Source: an uncultured Bacteroides sp. | Lineage (GTDB): Bacteria > Bacteroidota > Bacteroidia > Bacteroidales > Bacteroidaceae | Length of the DNA stretch: 64,000 nt | Direction of reading: 5' to 3' | Assembly: GCA_905203765.1 (NCBI GenBank) | Contig: CAJKXC010000008.1 | Span: forward strand, 9,256 to 73,255 | Shown: piece after piece, positions 17,637 to 24,812 of the stretch | Layout of the letters: every line of letters starts with the position of its first letter | Numbering within the stretch: position 1 is the first letter of the stretch | Notes under the pieces: generated by a model | The model's database searches: none | Told to the model about the DNA's origin: nothing | What the model saw: only the letters and a program-made list of their open reading frames with translations | Position numbers and translations under genes: made by a program

Positions 17637-18689
17637 ATGAATATGGTAAATAAAATAAGTAAGCAGAATGTATCAGTTGTGTTAGGCGGCCAGGAATTAA
17701 ATCAGTTGGCGGATGATATTACTAATTTGGTAACGGACACAAAGAACCGGTTAAGCAAAGCAATAAATACAACTATGGTTGCTACATATTGGAGTATCGG
17801 TAAATACATTGTTGAGTTTGAGCAACAAGGCAATGCTAAAGCTCAATATGGAACAGCATTGCTTTCTTCTTTGGCGAAGATACTTCGCTTCAAGTTAGGA
17901 AAAGGATATAGTCGTCCTAATCTTAACAATATGCGTAAGTTCTACTTGTTATACCCAATTTGTCAGACAGTGTCTGACAAATTAAGTTGGTCGCATATAT
18001 GCGAATTGATAACTATTGACGATGAGCTTGAGCGTAGTTTCTATGAGAAAGAGTGTATTGCTGAGAATTGGAATGTTCGTTCTCTTCGCAGACAGATGGA
18101 TAGTGCTCTTTATCTGCGTTTGGCAGCCGGCAAAGATAAAGAGGGCATCTTGCAACTTTCGCAAAAAGGGATTGTTATTCAGCAGCCCGGAGATGTTGTA
18201 AAGGATACATATACACTCGAATTTCTCGGTATTCAGGAAAAAAAGAAATATAGCGAATGTGATTTAGAGCAAAAACTGATTGATAATCTGCAAACATTCT
18301 TATTGGAGTTAGGAAAGGGATTTGCTTTTATTGGGCGCCAATATCCGCTTACCATAGGTAATCGTCATTATCATATTGATTTGGTGTTTTACCACCGAAT
18401 CCTTAAGTGTTTCGTCTTGATTGATTTAAAGAAAAACGCAGTGCAGCATAGGGATATTGGACAGATGAATATGTATATGGGCTATTTTGCCAAAGAAGAA
18501 AATATGGCGGACGATAATCCGCCTATTGGTATTATTCTCAGCCATACCAAAGATGAATTATTGGTTGAATACGCCACCTATGGCATGGACTCTAAACTAT
18601 TCGTCTCAAAGTATGAGCTATATTTGCCAAATAAAGAAGAGCTAAGAAGATTGGTAGATGGAGTAATTACTGAAGATGGAATAGGTTAA
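17637..18689 (+). CDS. YhcG/DUF1016 family nuclease (PDDEXK)
   Basis: 350 residues from the ATG at 17637 (a TTG at 17634 is also in frame). The N-terminal helical part (ATYWSIGKYIVEFEQQG; LGKGYSRPNLNNMRKFY) is the YhcG N domain. The C-terminal PDDEXK core has YHIDLVFYHRILKCFVLIDLK, where the second acidic position is Asp (D-x-K) where Glu is usual in the family. Base composition is visibly more AT-rich than the neighbours, suggesting transfer. Such proteins occur near restriction or mobile loci; no partner genes are present here. Role uncertain, possibly DNA processing or defence. Confidence 0.82.
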   Translation: MNMVNKISKQNVSVVLGGQELNQLADDITNLVTDTKNRLSKAINTTMVATYWSIGKYIVEFEQQGNAKAQYGTALLSSLAKILRFKLGKGYSRPNLNNMRKFYLLYPICQTVSDKLSWSHICELITIDDELERSFYEKECIAENWNVRSLRRQMDSALYLRLAAGKDKEGILQLSQKGIVIQQPGDVVKDTYTLEFLGIQEKKKYSECDLEQKLIDNLQTFLLELGKGFAFIGRQYPLTIGNRHYHIDLVFYHRILKCFVLIDLKKNAVQHRDIGQMNMYMGYFAKEENMADDNPPIGIILSHTKDELLVEYATYGMDSKLFVSKYELYLPNKEELRRLVDGVITEDGIG

Positions 18690-18721
18690 GAATTAAAATA
18701 ACCTATTATATAATAAGGTAT

Positions 18722-18758
18722 AAAAGCAGGGTGTTTCTACAAGCATCCTGCTTTTTTG
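18722..18758 (+). terminator. Terminator after the YhcG-like gene
   Basis: AAAAGCAGGGTG (18722-18733) pairs with 18744-18755 with one G-T pair, followed by a T run. Confidence 0.8.
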
Positions 18759-18861
18759 TCTCTGACATCTTGTCCCGTCTCTGCCAAAACGGCTCTGCTT
18801 TTCTTCATTTCTCCACCTTTCTTTTGTTGTAACTTCGGAGTAATTGACGTAAATCAAGAAA

Positions 18862-19002
18862 TATGTTGTATAACATACTTTTCTTCTCTTTTTTGCTTGC
18901 TATCTTGAACAAAGGCTCTATTTTTGTGTTGTTAAACATGAATACAATAGGATAACAAGTAATTTTTAAGGATAACAAGATTGATTTTAGGAGGATAACA
19001 AA
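18862..19002 (+). promoter_or_regulatory. Promoter, hairpin and repeated GGATAACAA boxes before the small peptide genes
   Basis: A hairpin TATGTT-GTAT-AACATA (18862-18877) is followed by TTG (18897-18899), 19 nt, then TATTTTTG (18919-18926), a TAnnTTTG promoter. Three GGATAACAA boxes follow in the leader at 18950, 18970 and 18993, the last directly before the first peptide ATG. Confidence 0.5.
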
Positions 19003-19077
19003 ATGAAAAAGTTAAAGAATTTATTAAAGCACATCGGCGAAGCCGATAAGAACATTTGGGGTTATGTAATGCTTTAA
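19003..19077 (+). CDS. Small cationic peptide 1 (24 aa)
   Basis: 24 codons starting ATG AAA AAG, translating to MKKLKNLLKHIGEADK followed by NIWGYVML. It has a lysine-rich amphipathic N-terminal helix and a hydrophobic aromatic end. It resembles the next two small ORFs in design. There is no double-glycine leader, no cysteines, and no adjacent exporter or modifying enzyme. The GGATAACAA box precedes the start by 1 nt. Function unknown; could be a secreted peptide, a toxin-like or membrane-active peptide, or a leader ORF. Confidence 0.5.
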   Translation: MKKLKNLLKHIGEADKNIWGYVML

Positions 19078-19143
19078 GCATTCATCCCCTTTCGTTGAGT
19101 ATTGAATTTTAGTTTTCAGGTATTAGATTTAAATTTTAAGGTT

Positions 19144-19236
19144 ATGAAAAAGAAGATTGTAAAGGTCTTGAAACGTATTCTTGCTGAAGTCGGTAGAAAT
19201 GAGATGTTGATGATGGGGTATATGCCGGAGAAGTAG
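19144..19236 (+). CDS. Small cationic peptide 2 (30 aa)
   Basis: 30 codons; begins MKKKIVKVLKRILAEVGRN and ends MGYMPEK, giving a strongly amphipathic cationic helix. The 30 nt before the start (GGTATTAGATTTAAATTTTA then AGGTT) are nearly repeated before peptide 3, and the first five codons are the same up to synonymous change. This points to tandem duplication of a whole leader-plus-gene unit. Function unknown. Confidence 0.5.
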   Translation: MKKKIVKVLKRILAEVGRNEMLMMGYMPEK

Positions 19237-19292
19237 TAATACTGCCCTTCCGGGCCCCAAGTTTTAGGTATTTAGATTTAATTTTTAAGATT

Positions 19293-19388
19293 ATGAAGAA
19301 AAAGATTGTGAATTCGTTTAAGAGTATTCTTACCAAAGCCGGTAAGAACTGGATGGAGGCAATGCAATATTATAGCCTTCAGATGTAA
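19293..19388 (+). CDS. Small cationic peptide 3 (31 aa)
   Basis: 31 codons; begins MKKKIVNSFKSILTKAGKN and ends with an aromatic Met/Gln-rich tail (YYSLQM). It shares the MKKKIV start, a K-x-IL motif and a G-x-N position with peptide 2, and the same upstream box. It is followed after 23 nt by a strong terminator, which supports a genuine three-gene transcript. Confidence 0.5.
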   Translation: MKKKIVNSFKSILTKAGKNWMEAMQYYSLQM

Positions 19389-19411
19389 GCACACTAAATT
19401 TATTATAGAGT

Positions 19412-19453
19412 AAGGGATATGTTCTTTTCAGAAGAATGTATCCCTTCTTTTTT
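19412..19453 (+). terminator. Terminator after the small peptide genes
   Basis: A 15-bp stem (19412-19426 with 19432-19446, two G-T pairs) is followed by CTTTTTTG. Confidence 0.8.
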
Positions 19454-19499
19454 GTGCTAGGAGAATCATCAGTAGGAAGTGGTTTGCGGTTAACCTCAT

Positions 19500-19530
19500 A
19501 GAATAAGCCGTAAAATTTGCGGCTTATTCT
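19500..19530. terminator. Second stem-loop, possible bidirectional terminator
   Basis: AGAATAAGCCG (19500-19510) pairs perfectly with 19520-19530 around a 9-nt loop. Flanks are only moderately T-rich. Confidence 0.5.
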
Positions 19531-19606
19531 ATCTTATCTATATGCATCGGAATTTCCATTCATTGTATTCTTTAAAAAAACGACAAATAGAACAATTAGA
19601 CCCGCC

Positions 19607-19705
19607 CCGTACCTTCTTCGTACCCGGTTCGTACCCGAGTCGTACCTGGTTCGCTCATTTTCTCCCCCTATAGAAGCGAAGGAGAAGCGAATCAGGTACG
19701 AGGGA
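19607..19705. repeat. 11-nt-period CGTACC array with an inverted copy
   Basis: YCGTACC recurs at 19607, 19618, 19629 and 19640, exactly 11 nt apart, with a degenerate fifth word at 19651. An inverted version (GCGAATCAGGTACGAGGGAG) follows at 19686-19705, so the region can fold back on itself. Confidence 0.7.
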
Positions 19706-19761
19706 GAAGAGAAATAGAACAAGAATGATTAGAAGAATGCGAATGGGAAAAAGTTGAAAGA

Positions 19762-20220
19762 GTAAAAAAATATCATTAAAAGAATTCATCGTATTGGTGC
19801 GGAAAGTTACCGCTAAACTGGCGGAGGCGGATTTTACGGATCCCGAAACAGAAATTGTATTCAGTTTGGTTATCAGTGTTTTAGTGAAAAAATCGGAGTT
19901 GCCGAAAGGTACGGGTTAGGGTCAAAAGGTTCAAAGTACTCCTATGAATCTCAAATTCCGCCGCACTAATCAGAAAGAGCTGGAAGAATTGTCCGAAAAA
20001 AAGTAACGGATTGCGGGCATCTATGTTTTACTTCTCGTAGGAAGTTTGGAATATTTGCCGGATTTCTTTCACCGATTTTGTGAACGAGGCTGTCAAGCAG
20101 AACTTATCTGCCTTTACCGGGAAGCGGATACTAAAGAAGGCAGAGAAAGCTTTGTTTGTGAAGCATGGGGGACGAATTACCGGAAATTTCCCGATGTCGG
20201 CGGAAAGTTAGGCTTATAAG
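19762..20220 (+). pseudogene. Degenerate coding remnant
   Basis: Two stretches read like protein but lack proper starts and are in different frames. One spans about 19762-19917 (contains KEFIVLVRKVTAKLAEADFT, ends at TAG). The other spans about 20080-20208 (contains FVNEAVKQNLSAFTGKRILK, ends at TAG). Between them the frame is broken by stops. I do not recognise the parent family. It may be the relic of one or two genes or chance open frames. Confidence 0.3.
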
Positions 20221-20253
20221 CGAACCTTGAACTTTGTGAACCCTAAATAAATT

Positions 20254-20287
20254 AAGCCCTTGCAATATCGGATTATTGCAAGGGCTT
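20254..20287 (-). terminator. Terminator of the fimbrillin-like gene
   Basis: Perfect 14-bp stem (20254-20267 with 20274-20287) around a 6-nt loop; on the minus strand it is followed by TTAATTTATTT. It lies about 45 nt after the lipoprotein stop. Confidence 0.75.
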
Positions 20288-20333
20288 ATTATTTTATGCC
20301 AAGGGCATAATTATCGAGGCTTGGGAAGAGTGG

Positions 20334-22613
20334 TTAATCCACGATATATTGTTTATTGTTTACTGTAACCTTTCCGCTTGTTTCGAGGATCTTAAGACCG
20401 GTTCCGGCATCATCGAAGGAAGTTTTGGAAGCATCATCATAGTTGAATGTGACACCTTGGTTCTGTTTTTCCTTCTCGGCATCTATATAGATAGAGGGAT
20501 AGGTTTGTTCATCCTTTGAATTAGCAACAGTAAAGGTGCAATTTTTCAAAGAGAAGGTTGTCTCATAGTCATAATTCGCACTACTTCTGTTGCCTGCCGT
20601 AATTGCGGCGGAAGGGGCTTGGTTTCCTTCGCCCCAGGGAGTAGCGCCAAAATCTTTGGTGCTTGAACCATAACTGGTGACACTCAAGTTAAAGCCACAA
20701 TTAGTAAATGTAAACGTGCCGCCACGCAGGAGAGCAGCCTGCCAGCCGCCCGTGAAGGTGCAGCCCGTAGCCGTCAGTGTAGCGCTGTTGTTCACCATAA
20801 GAGGTGTTTCGGTAGCAGTGAAGATAGAGCTGGTAAGTGTAACTGCGTTGTTGTTGCCAACCGGTGTCGAAGCATTTGTATTCAGACAGTATTCTACGCT
20901 CTTCATTTTACAGTTCTCTACTTTGACAACCGTGTTGCTGACATTATTATTCAGAAGGATACCGTCTGCATTCTTATTGTCTGCACTATATTCCACATTC
21001 GTCATTGTAAATTGGGTATTGCTTTCATGCAAAGATATTCCTCTGGACTTATCAACTACCTTTCCTTGCTGGGTTGCATCGCCGGTTATCGTGAGACTGG
21101 CACCCTCATAAAGACGAACAAAATTCTTTGGAATATTTGCTGGTCTACTCGGCAACGTCAATGTATATGTCCCTAAGTCTATCGCCATTGATTTTCCTGC
21201 CAATACATCAAATGAGTTGTTGATGGTCACATCATTATTCAGTGTCAGCTTTTTAACCTCACCACCTTCTTTAATTTCGATGTTACCGTCGTTAACAATC
21301 AACTCTTCTATCACCGCATCAGCTTTCACTACAAAGGTATTATCACCTGTGCTGGCAGTCACCTTCTTCCAAGTGCCGCTAACTTCTACGTGTTCAATTT
21401 CCTTCACGGTCAACTCCTCTACGCCGGTGCCAGCTGTGGCTGCTATCACCAAGGGATCTCCACTCGTACCGGATGTTTGATCCCAGCCACCGCTAATCTC
21501 TACGCTTTTTATGTTCTCAACGGTCACTGTTCCTTTAGAACCTTCCGGCAGATTAATCTTTATTGCCCCTGTAGTACCACCCTGGGCTCCCTTCACTGTG
21601 AAGCTCTCGGTAGTTGCAGCAGTGACATTGATTGTAACAGGGTCGTCTGCTGAACTGTTGTTCGGAATCTCAAGCTCACTACCTGAACCCATATCAGTAA
21701 CCGTGACGTTCTTTGCACCTGCCGCCAACTCATTGTTGGCCTCTGCCGAGTTTGCCACTTTTTTAGTGAACTCGATAGTGGTGGTACCGTCAACTTTAGC
21801 AATGGTAAGTTCGGCCATCTCCTTGATTTCACGGTCTGTTATCGCAAAATCAGCCTCTGTCGTAAACGCTACAGCTTTGGCTTCGTCAATTTGCAGCGTA
21901 GCGGTGAGGTCGTTACCATAAGTGCCGGCAGGCAAAGGAATATCCAGCAACAGCGAGCCTGTAGTACCTTCGTTCTTGAAAGACAGTGTTATCGTTTTAC
22001 CTTGCTTATTCGACAAACCGGAAAGCGTTGCCTTACCATTAGCTCCTATTGTCAGCGCAGCCGAACCGGTGATGTCTGTATTATTACTGGTCAGCGTCAG
22101 TGAGCCTGTCGCATTCTCTTCCAAACCGTTTAGCGTGACACGCATCATGCCGCAAAGCAGTTGTTCGAATGCCACCTTACCATCATTGGAGTTCACTTTG
22201 CCAAACATCGGCGCGTTACTAACAGGATAGGTGTACTTATCAGGGAAAGTTAGGGTCATGTCCGTGGGATCGTATTCTCCAGCCGGATAAACCGCATACT
22301 GCAGCTTAGATACCGTACCTATCACCGTGCCTTCGAAAGTTCCTGTTGCTCCACCTGCACCTTTTAAGGTTAACGTTCCCCTGCTGGAATAAGTTTTATC
22401 TTTGGTATTGTTACCAAATACATAGAAAGCATCACCGGTTGTCCAGTTCACTTTGTAGTTATCATCTACCGATGTTCTTGTGTCTGCTCCCGTTGTGGCT
22501 ACTAATGTAAAGCCGTCAACAGCTGTTCCGTTCTCCACGATTTCTTCGTTGGAGCAACTGGTTGCCAGAGCCACTGCGCACAGCAGGGCACTAACGTTGA
22601 ATAATTTTCTCAT
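20334..22613 (-). CDS. Fimbrillin-family beta-helix lipoprotein
   Basis: 759 residues from the ATG at 22613 (MRKLFNVSALLCAVALATSC). The frame runs 51 codons further upstream, but that part overlaps a separate small ORF and lacks a signal. The lipobox ATSC marks the lipidated Cys. Residues about 30-330 resemble the fimbrillin-type N-terminal fold (FTLVATTGADTRTSVDD, NWTTGDAFYVFG). The middle is Thr/Gly/Val-rich. Residues about 560-730 look like a right-handed beta-helix with repeated short strands (NTVVKVENCKMKSVEY, ATLTATGCTFTGG, TFTFTNCGF). Likely a surface adhesin or fimbrial-type protein. No other fimbrial genes are adjacent. Confidence 0.72.
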   Translation of the reverse strand: MRKLFNVSALLCAVALATSCSNEEIVENGTAVDGFTLVATTGADTRTSVDDNYKVNWTTGDAFYVFGNNTKDKTYSSRGTLTLKGAGGATGTFEGTVIGTVSKLQYAVYPAGEYDPTDMTLTFPDKYTYPVSNAPMFGKVNSNDGKVAFEQLLCGMMRVTLNGLEENATGSLTLTSNNTDITGSAALTIGANGKATLSGLSNKQGKTITLSFKNEGTTGSLLLDIPLPAGTYGNDLTATLQIDEAKAVAFTTEADFAITDREIKEMAELTIAKVDGTTTIEFTKKVANSAEANNELAAGAKNVTVTDMGSGSELEIPNNSSADDPVTINVTAATTESFTVKGAQGGTTGAIKINLPEGSKGTVTVENIKSVEISGGWDQTSGTSGDPLVIAATAGTGVEELTVKEIEHVEVSGTWKKVTASTGDNTFVVKADAVIEELIVNDGNIEIKEGGEVKKLTLNNDVTINNSFDVLAGKSMAIDLGTYTLTLPSRPANIPKNFVRLYEGASLTITGDATQQGKVVDKSRGISLHESNTQFTMTNVEYSADNKNADGILLNNNVSNTVVKVENCKMKSVEYCLNTNASTPVGNNNAVTLTSSIFTATETPLMVNNSATLTATGCTFTGGWQAALLRGGTFTFTNCGFNLSVTSYGSSTKDFGATPWGEGNQAPSAAITAGNRSSANYDYETTFSLKNCTFTVANSKDEQTYPSIYIDAEKEKQNQGVTFNYDDASKTSFDDAGTGLKILETSGKVTVNNKQYIVD

Positions 22614-22656
22614 GATTAATTTCTTTAAATGATTTTTTTGTGTTAACTGAAGAGGA

Positions 22657-22821
22657 CTACTCCCAATCGCCGGGGTTATGGCCCCACTCCGGCAATGTGG
22701 CGTCGGCACTACCGGTTCCGGTGCCACCACCGCCGCCGCTTCCTGCAAAGCCACATTCCACTGCAACCACCAGCACCTCTACTACCGGCGGTTCATACTT
22801 TTCTCGTTTTTGATTATTCAT
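22657..22821 (-). CDS. 54-residue peptide upstream of the fimbrillin-like gene
   Basis: The ATG is at 22821 and the TAG ends at 22657, with 43 nt to the lipoprotein start. The product begins MNNQKREKYEPPVVEVLVVA, continues VECGFAGS, then a glycine/threonine-rich spacer (GGGGGTGTGS) and an end LPEWGHNPGDWE. No signal peptide; a single Cys. The pattern 'K-Y-x-P-x-V-E-V-x-V-V-x-V-E-x-GFAGS' looks designed, not random. My impression that similar short ORFs precede surface genes in Bacteroides is unverified. The start codon overlaps the stop of a frame in the leader (CATGAATAA). Function unknown; a ribosomally made precursor or assembly partner are possibilities. Confidence 0.6.
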   Translation of the reverse strand: MNNQKREKYEPPVVEVLVVAVECGFAGSGGGGGTGTGSADATLPEWGHNPGDWE

Positions 22822-23099
22822 GTTGTGAATAAGATTGTTTTGCGGCTCTCCTCAGTTCCATAAAGGGCCTATTACAAACACGAAGCGTGAAACTGATTGT
22901 TTCACTTCGCTGTAGAGAGGCCCTGAGAAGCCCTAAATCTACGAAATGACATATCAGCCCCACGCTATAGCGCGGAAGCCGTCTGAATGCCATTCTTGTA
23001 GATTTCGAAAATTTCCCAGGTTTCCGTTTAACAAGAATGAAGCAAGACGCTTCTAATAAAGTATTAATAAATCTTTTGGTAGGCACTCCTACACGCCGC
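22822..23099 (-). ncRNA. Structured leader of the 54-aa peptide/fimbrillin unit
   Basis: About 270 nt between the promoter and the first ORF, rich in nested inverted repeats. There is a hairpin GTAGG/CCTAC at 23079-23092. A closing stem AAATCTAC (22935-22942) pairs with 22998-23005 and encloses CGCTATAGCG. A third domain is closed by AGGGCCT (22864-22870) with 22918-22924, containing GTGAAAC (22887-22893) with 22899-22905 and CGAAG with CTTCG. A 90-codon frame (23086-22814) spans it but begins within a few nt of the inferred start of transcription, so I favour a folded RNA over a protein. Confidence 0.5.
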
Positions 23100-23130
23100 C
23101 AAAGTTAAATGTTGTTTTTGAAAGAAGCAA
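23100..23130 (-). promoter_or_regulatory. Promoter of the peptide/fimbrillin unit
   Basis: On the minus strand TTGC (23130-23127), 19 nt, then TAACTTTG (23107-23100), fitting the Bacteroides consensus. Confidence 0.6.
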
Positions 23131-23181
23131 GGAAAAAGAAGGAAAATGTAATAATCGCTGTGCATAGTTGAGTGGTATTGC

Positions 23182-23189
23182 TATCTTTG
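23182..23189 (+). promoter_or_regulatory. Promoter -7 box of ravA-viaA
   Basis: TATCTTTG matches TAnnTTTG, about 50 nt before the ravA start. The divergent promoter at 23100-23107 is 75 nt away. Confidence 0.6.
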
Positions 23190-23238
23190 TACCTTCTTTC
23201 AATATTGAACATTGGAAATAGAATTACTATAAATAAGA

Positions 23239-24783
23239 ATGGAAATAAGGGAACGCATACAACTGCTCTTGGCTGAGATGAACCGGGGAGTATATGAGAA
23301 AGAAGCTGAGATAGGATTGTCTTTGTTGGCGGCTTTGGCAGGAGAAAGTATATTATTGCTGGGATCTCCGGGAGTGGCAAAGTCGATGGTGGCACGACGG
23401 CTGAAAGAGGCTTTTGTGGGGGCGAAGGCATTTGAGTATCTGATGTCGCGCTTCTCTACGCCGGACGAGATATTTGGGCCGGTGAGTATCAGCAGGCTGA
23501 AAGAGTGTGATAAATATGAACGGGCGATAGATGGATATCTGCCTACGGCGGATGTGGTGTTTCTGGATGAAATATGGAAGGCGGGGCCGGCTATACAGAA
23601 TACGCTGCTGACGGTGATTAATGAGAAGCTATTCCGAAACGGAGACCGGGAACTGAAGCTGCCGTTGAAACTGCTGGTTGCTGCCAGTAATGAACTGCCT
23701 ACGCAAGGAGAAGGACTGGAAGCGCTGTGGGACCGCTTTCTGATCCGTATCGTCAGCACTTGCATAAAGCAGGAAGATGCATTCTACAAAATGCTGCTGG
23801 ACGACTGCGACGAAGTGAACACTACTGAATGGCAGATATCGAACGAAGAATATGCCGGGTGGCAAAAAGAAATAGGAAAGGTGGCAGTACCTTCGGACGT
23901 CCTGGCATGCATCACAGCGATTCGGAAAGAACTGAAAAAGGTGGATATGCAAGCGTCCGAATTGCACCGCAACGTGTACGTCAGTGACCGGCGTTGGAAG
24001 AATATCGTGCGGTTACTGAAAACCTCTGCCTTCATACACGGGCGCACAGAGGTCAGCATCACCGATCTGCTTCCTGTGTACCATTGCCTGTGGAACGAGC
24101 CGGACGAGTGCGCCGAAATTCGCCGGATCGTAATCCGTTCCCTGTTCATCCTTTATGTAAAAGAGATTGCCGCCCTCACTTCTTCTTTAAAATCCGACCT
24201 GAAAGTGAGCCGTGTGCGCGAAGCGCTGGACAAGGCACGGCTGAACGGTGACCGGCGGGATGACGACCTGCTGATAACCGACCATTTCTATTACCAGGTA
24301 GAGAATCACGGAACGGGAAATACCTACATCTTCATCGTGGACTACAAGAACCTGAAAGAGTATAACGCCAAAGATGCCCCCGCCATGGGAGTGATGTACC
24401 CCGATCCGCTGAACCCGAAGCGAACCGTTATCCGCACCTTTGCGGACATCAGCCAGATGAAAGAGGCGGGAGCCGAGCGCATCACGCTTTACCGGGACGA
24501 CCGGCATCTGTACATCAACGGTGTACGCTTCCCCATGAGACGCCTGAAGAAGGGAGAGGAACAGCAACTGTGGCTTGGCAACCTGTCCATCACCGACCGG
24601 GATTATGAAACCGAACTGGAAGCCGTTACCGGAAAGATAGACCGGCTGGTGAAAGACCTGTCGGAAAACATCTTCGTTTCCCAGGACGATAAAGCAAGCG
24701 TAACGCAATATGTAGCCACCATCCGTAAGGAAATAGCCTGGGCGCGTGTCGATGTACGCAAACTGCGCTACGGCGATGAATAG
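23239..24783 (+). CDS. ravA: RavA-type MoxR AAA+ ATPase
   Basis: 514 residues (E. coli RavA has 498). Walker A GSPGVAKS (42-49), Walker B VVFLDEIW (about 106-113, D110/E111), sensor 1 LLVAASNELP, arginine-finger region LWDRFLIRI. The MoxR-type helical lid is followed by a C-terminal extension with beta-rich character, as in RavA. It forms hexamers and works with the VWA protein encoded next (29-nt gap). In enterobacteria the pair acts as a chaperone system on respiratory enzymes; the role in Bacteroides is not established. Confidence 0.88.
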   Translation: MEIRERIQLLLAEMNRGVYEKEAEIGLSLLAALAGESILLLGSPGVAKSMVARRLKEAFVGAKAFEYLMSRFSTPDEIFGPVSISRLKECDKYERAIDGYLPTADVVFLDEIWKAGPAIQNTLLTVINEKLFRNGDRELKLPLKLLVAASNELPTQGEGLEALWDRFLIRIVSTCIKQEDAFYKMLLDDCDEVNTTEWQISNEEYAGWQKEIGKVAVPSDVLACITAIRKELKKVDMQASELHRNVYVSDRRWKNIVRLLKTSAFIHGRTEVSITDLLPVYHCLWNEPDECAEIRRIVIRSLFILYVKEIAALTSSLKSDLKVSRVREALDKARLNGDRRDDDLLITDHFYYQVENHGTGNTYIFIVDYKNLKEYNAKDAPAMGVMYPDPLNPKRTVIRTFADISQMKEAGAERITLYRDDRHLYINGVRFPMRRLKKGEEQQLWLGNLSITDRDYETELEAVTGKIDRLVKDLSENIFVSQDDKASVTQYVATIRKEIAWARVDVRKLRYGDE

Positions 24784-24812
24784 CCCGCAACAACAACAGA
24801 TATCACAGAGCG

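Noticed and set aside
18690..20333. CRISPR, insertion sequence or integrative element in the gene-poor segment
   Set aside because: The repeats are 9-11-nt words without spacers. There is no transposase, integrase or terminal inverted repeat.
22814..23086. 90-codon minus-strand frame in the fimbrillin leader
   Set aside because: It starts within a few nt of the inferred transcription start and overlaps nested inverted repeats. I list the segment as a structured leader, while noting that its stop overlaps the next start.
22657..23107. Invertible promoter for the fimbrillin-like gene
   Set aside because: The inverted repeats are short, nested and within the transcript; no recombinase gene and no known Bacteroides inversion site are near.
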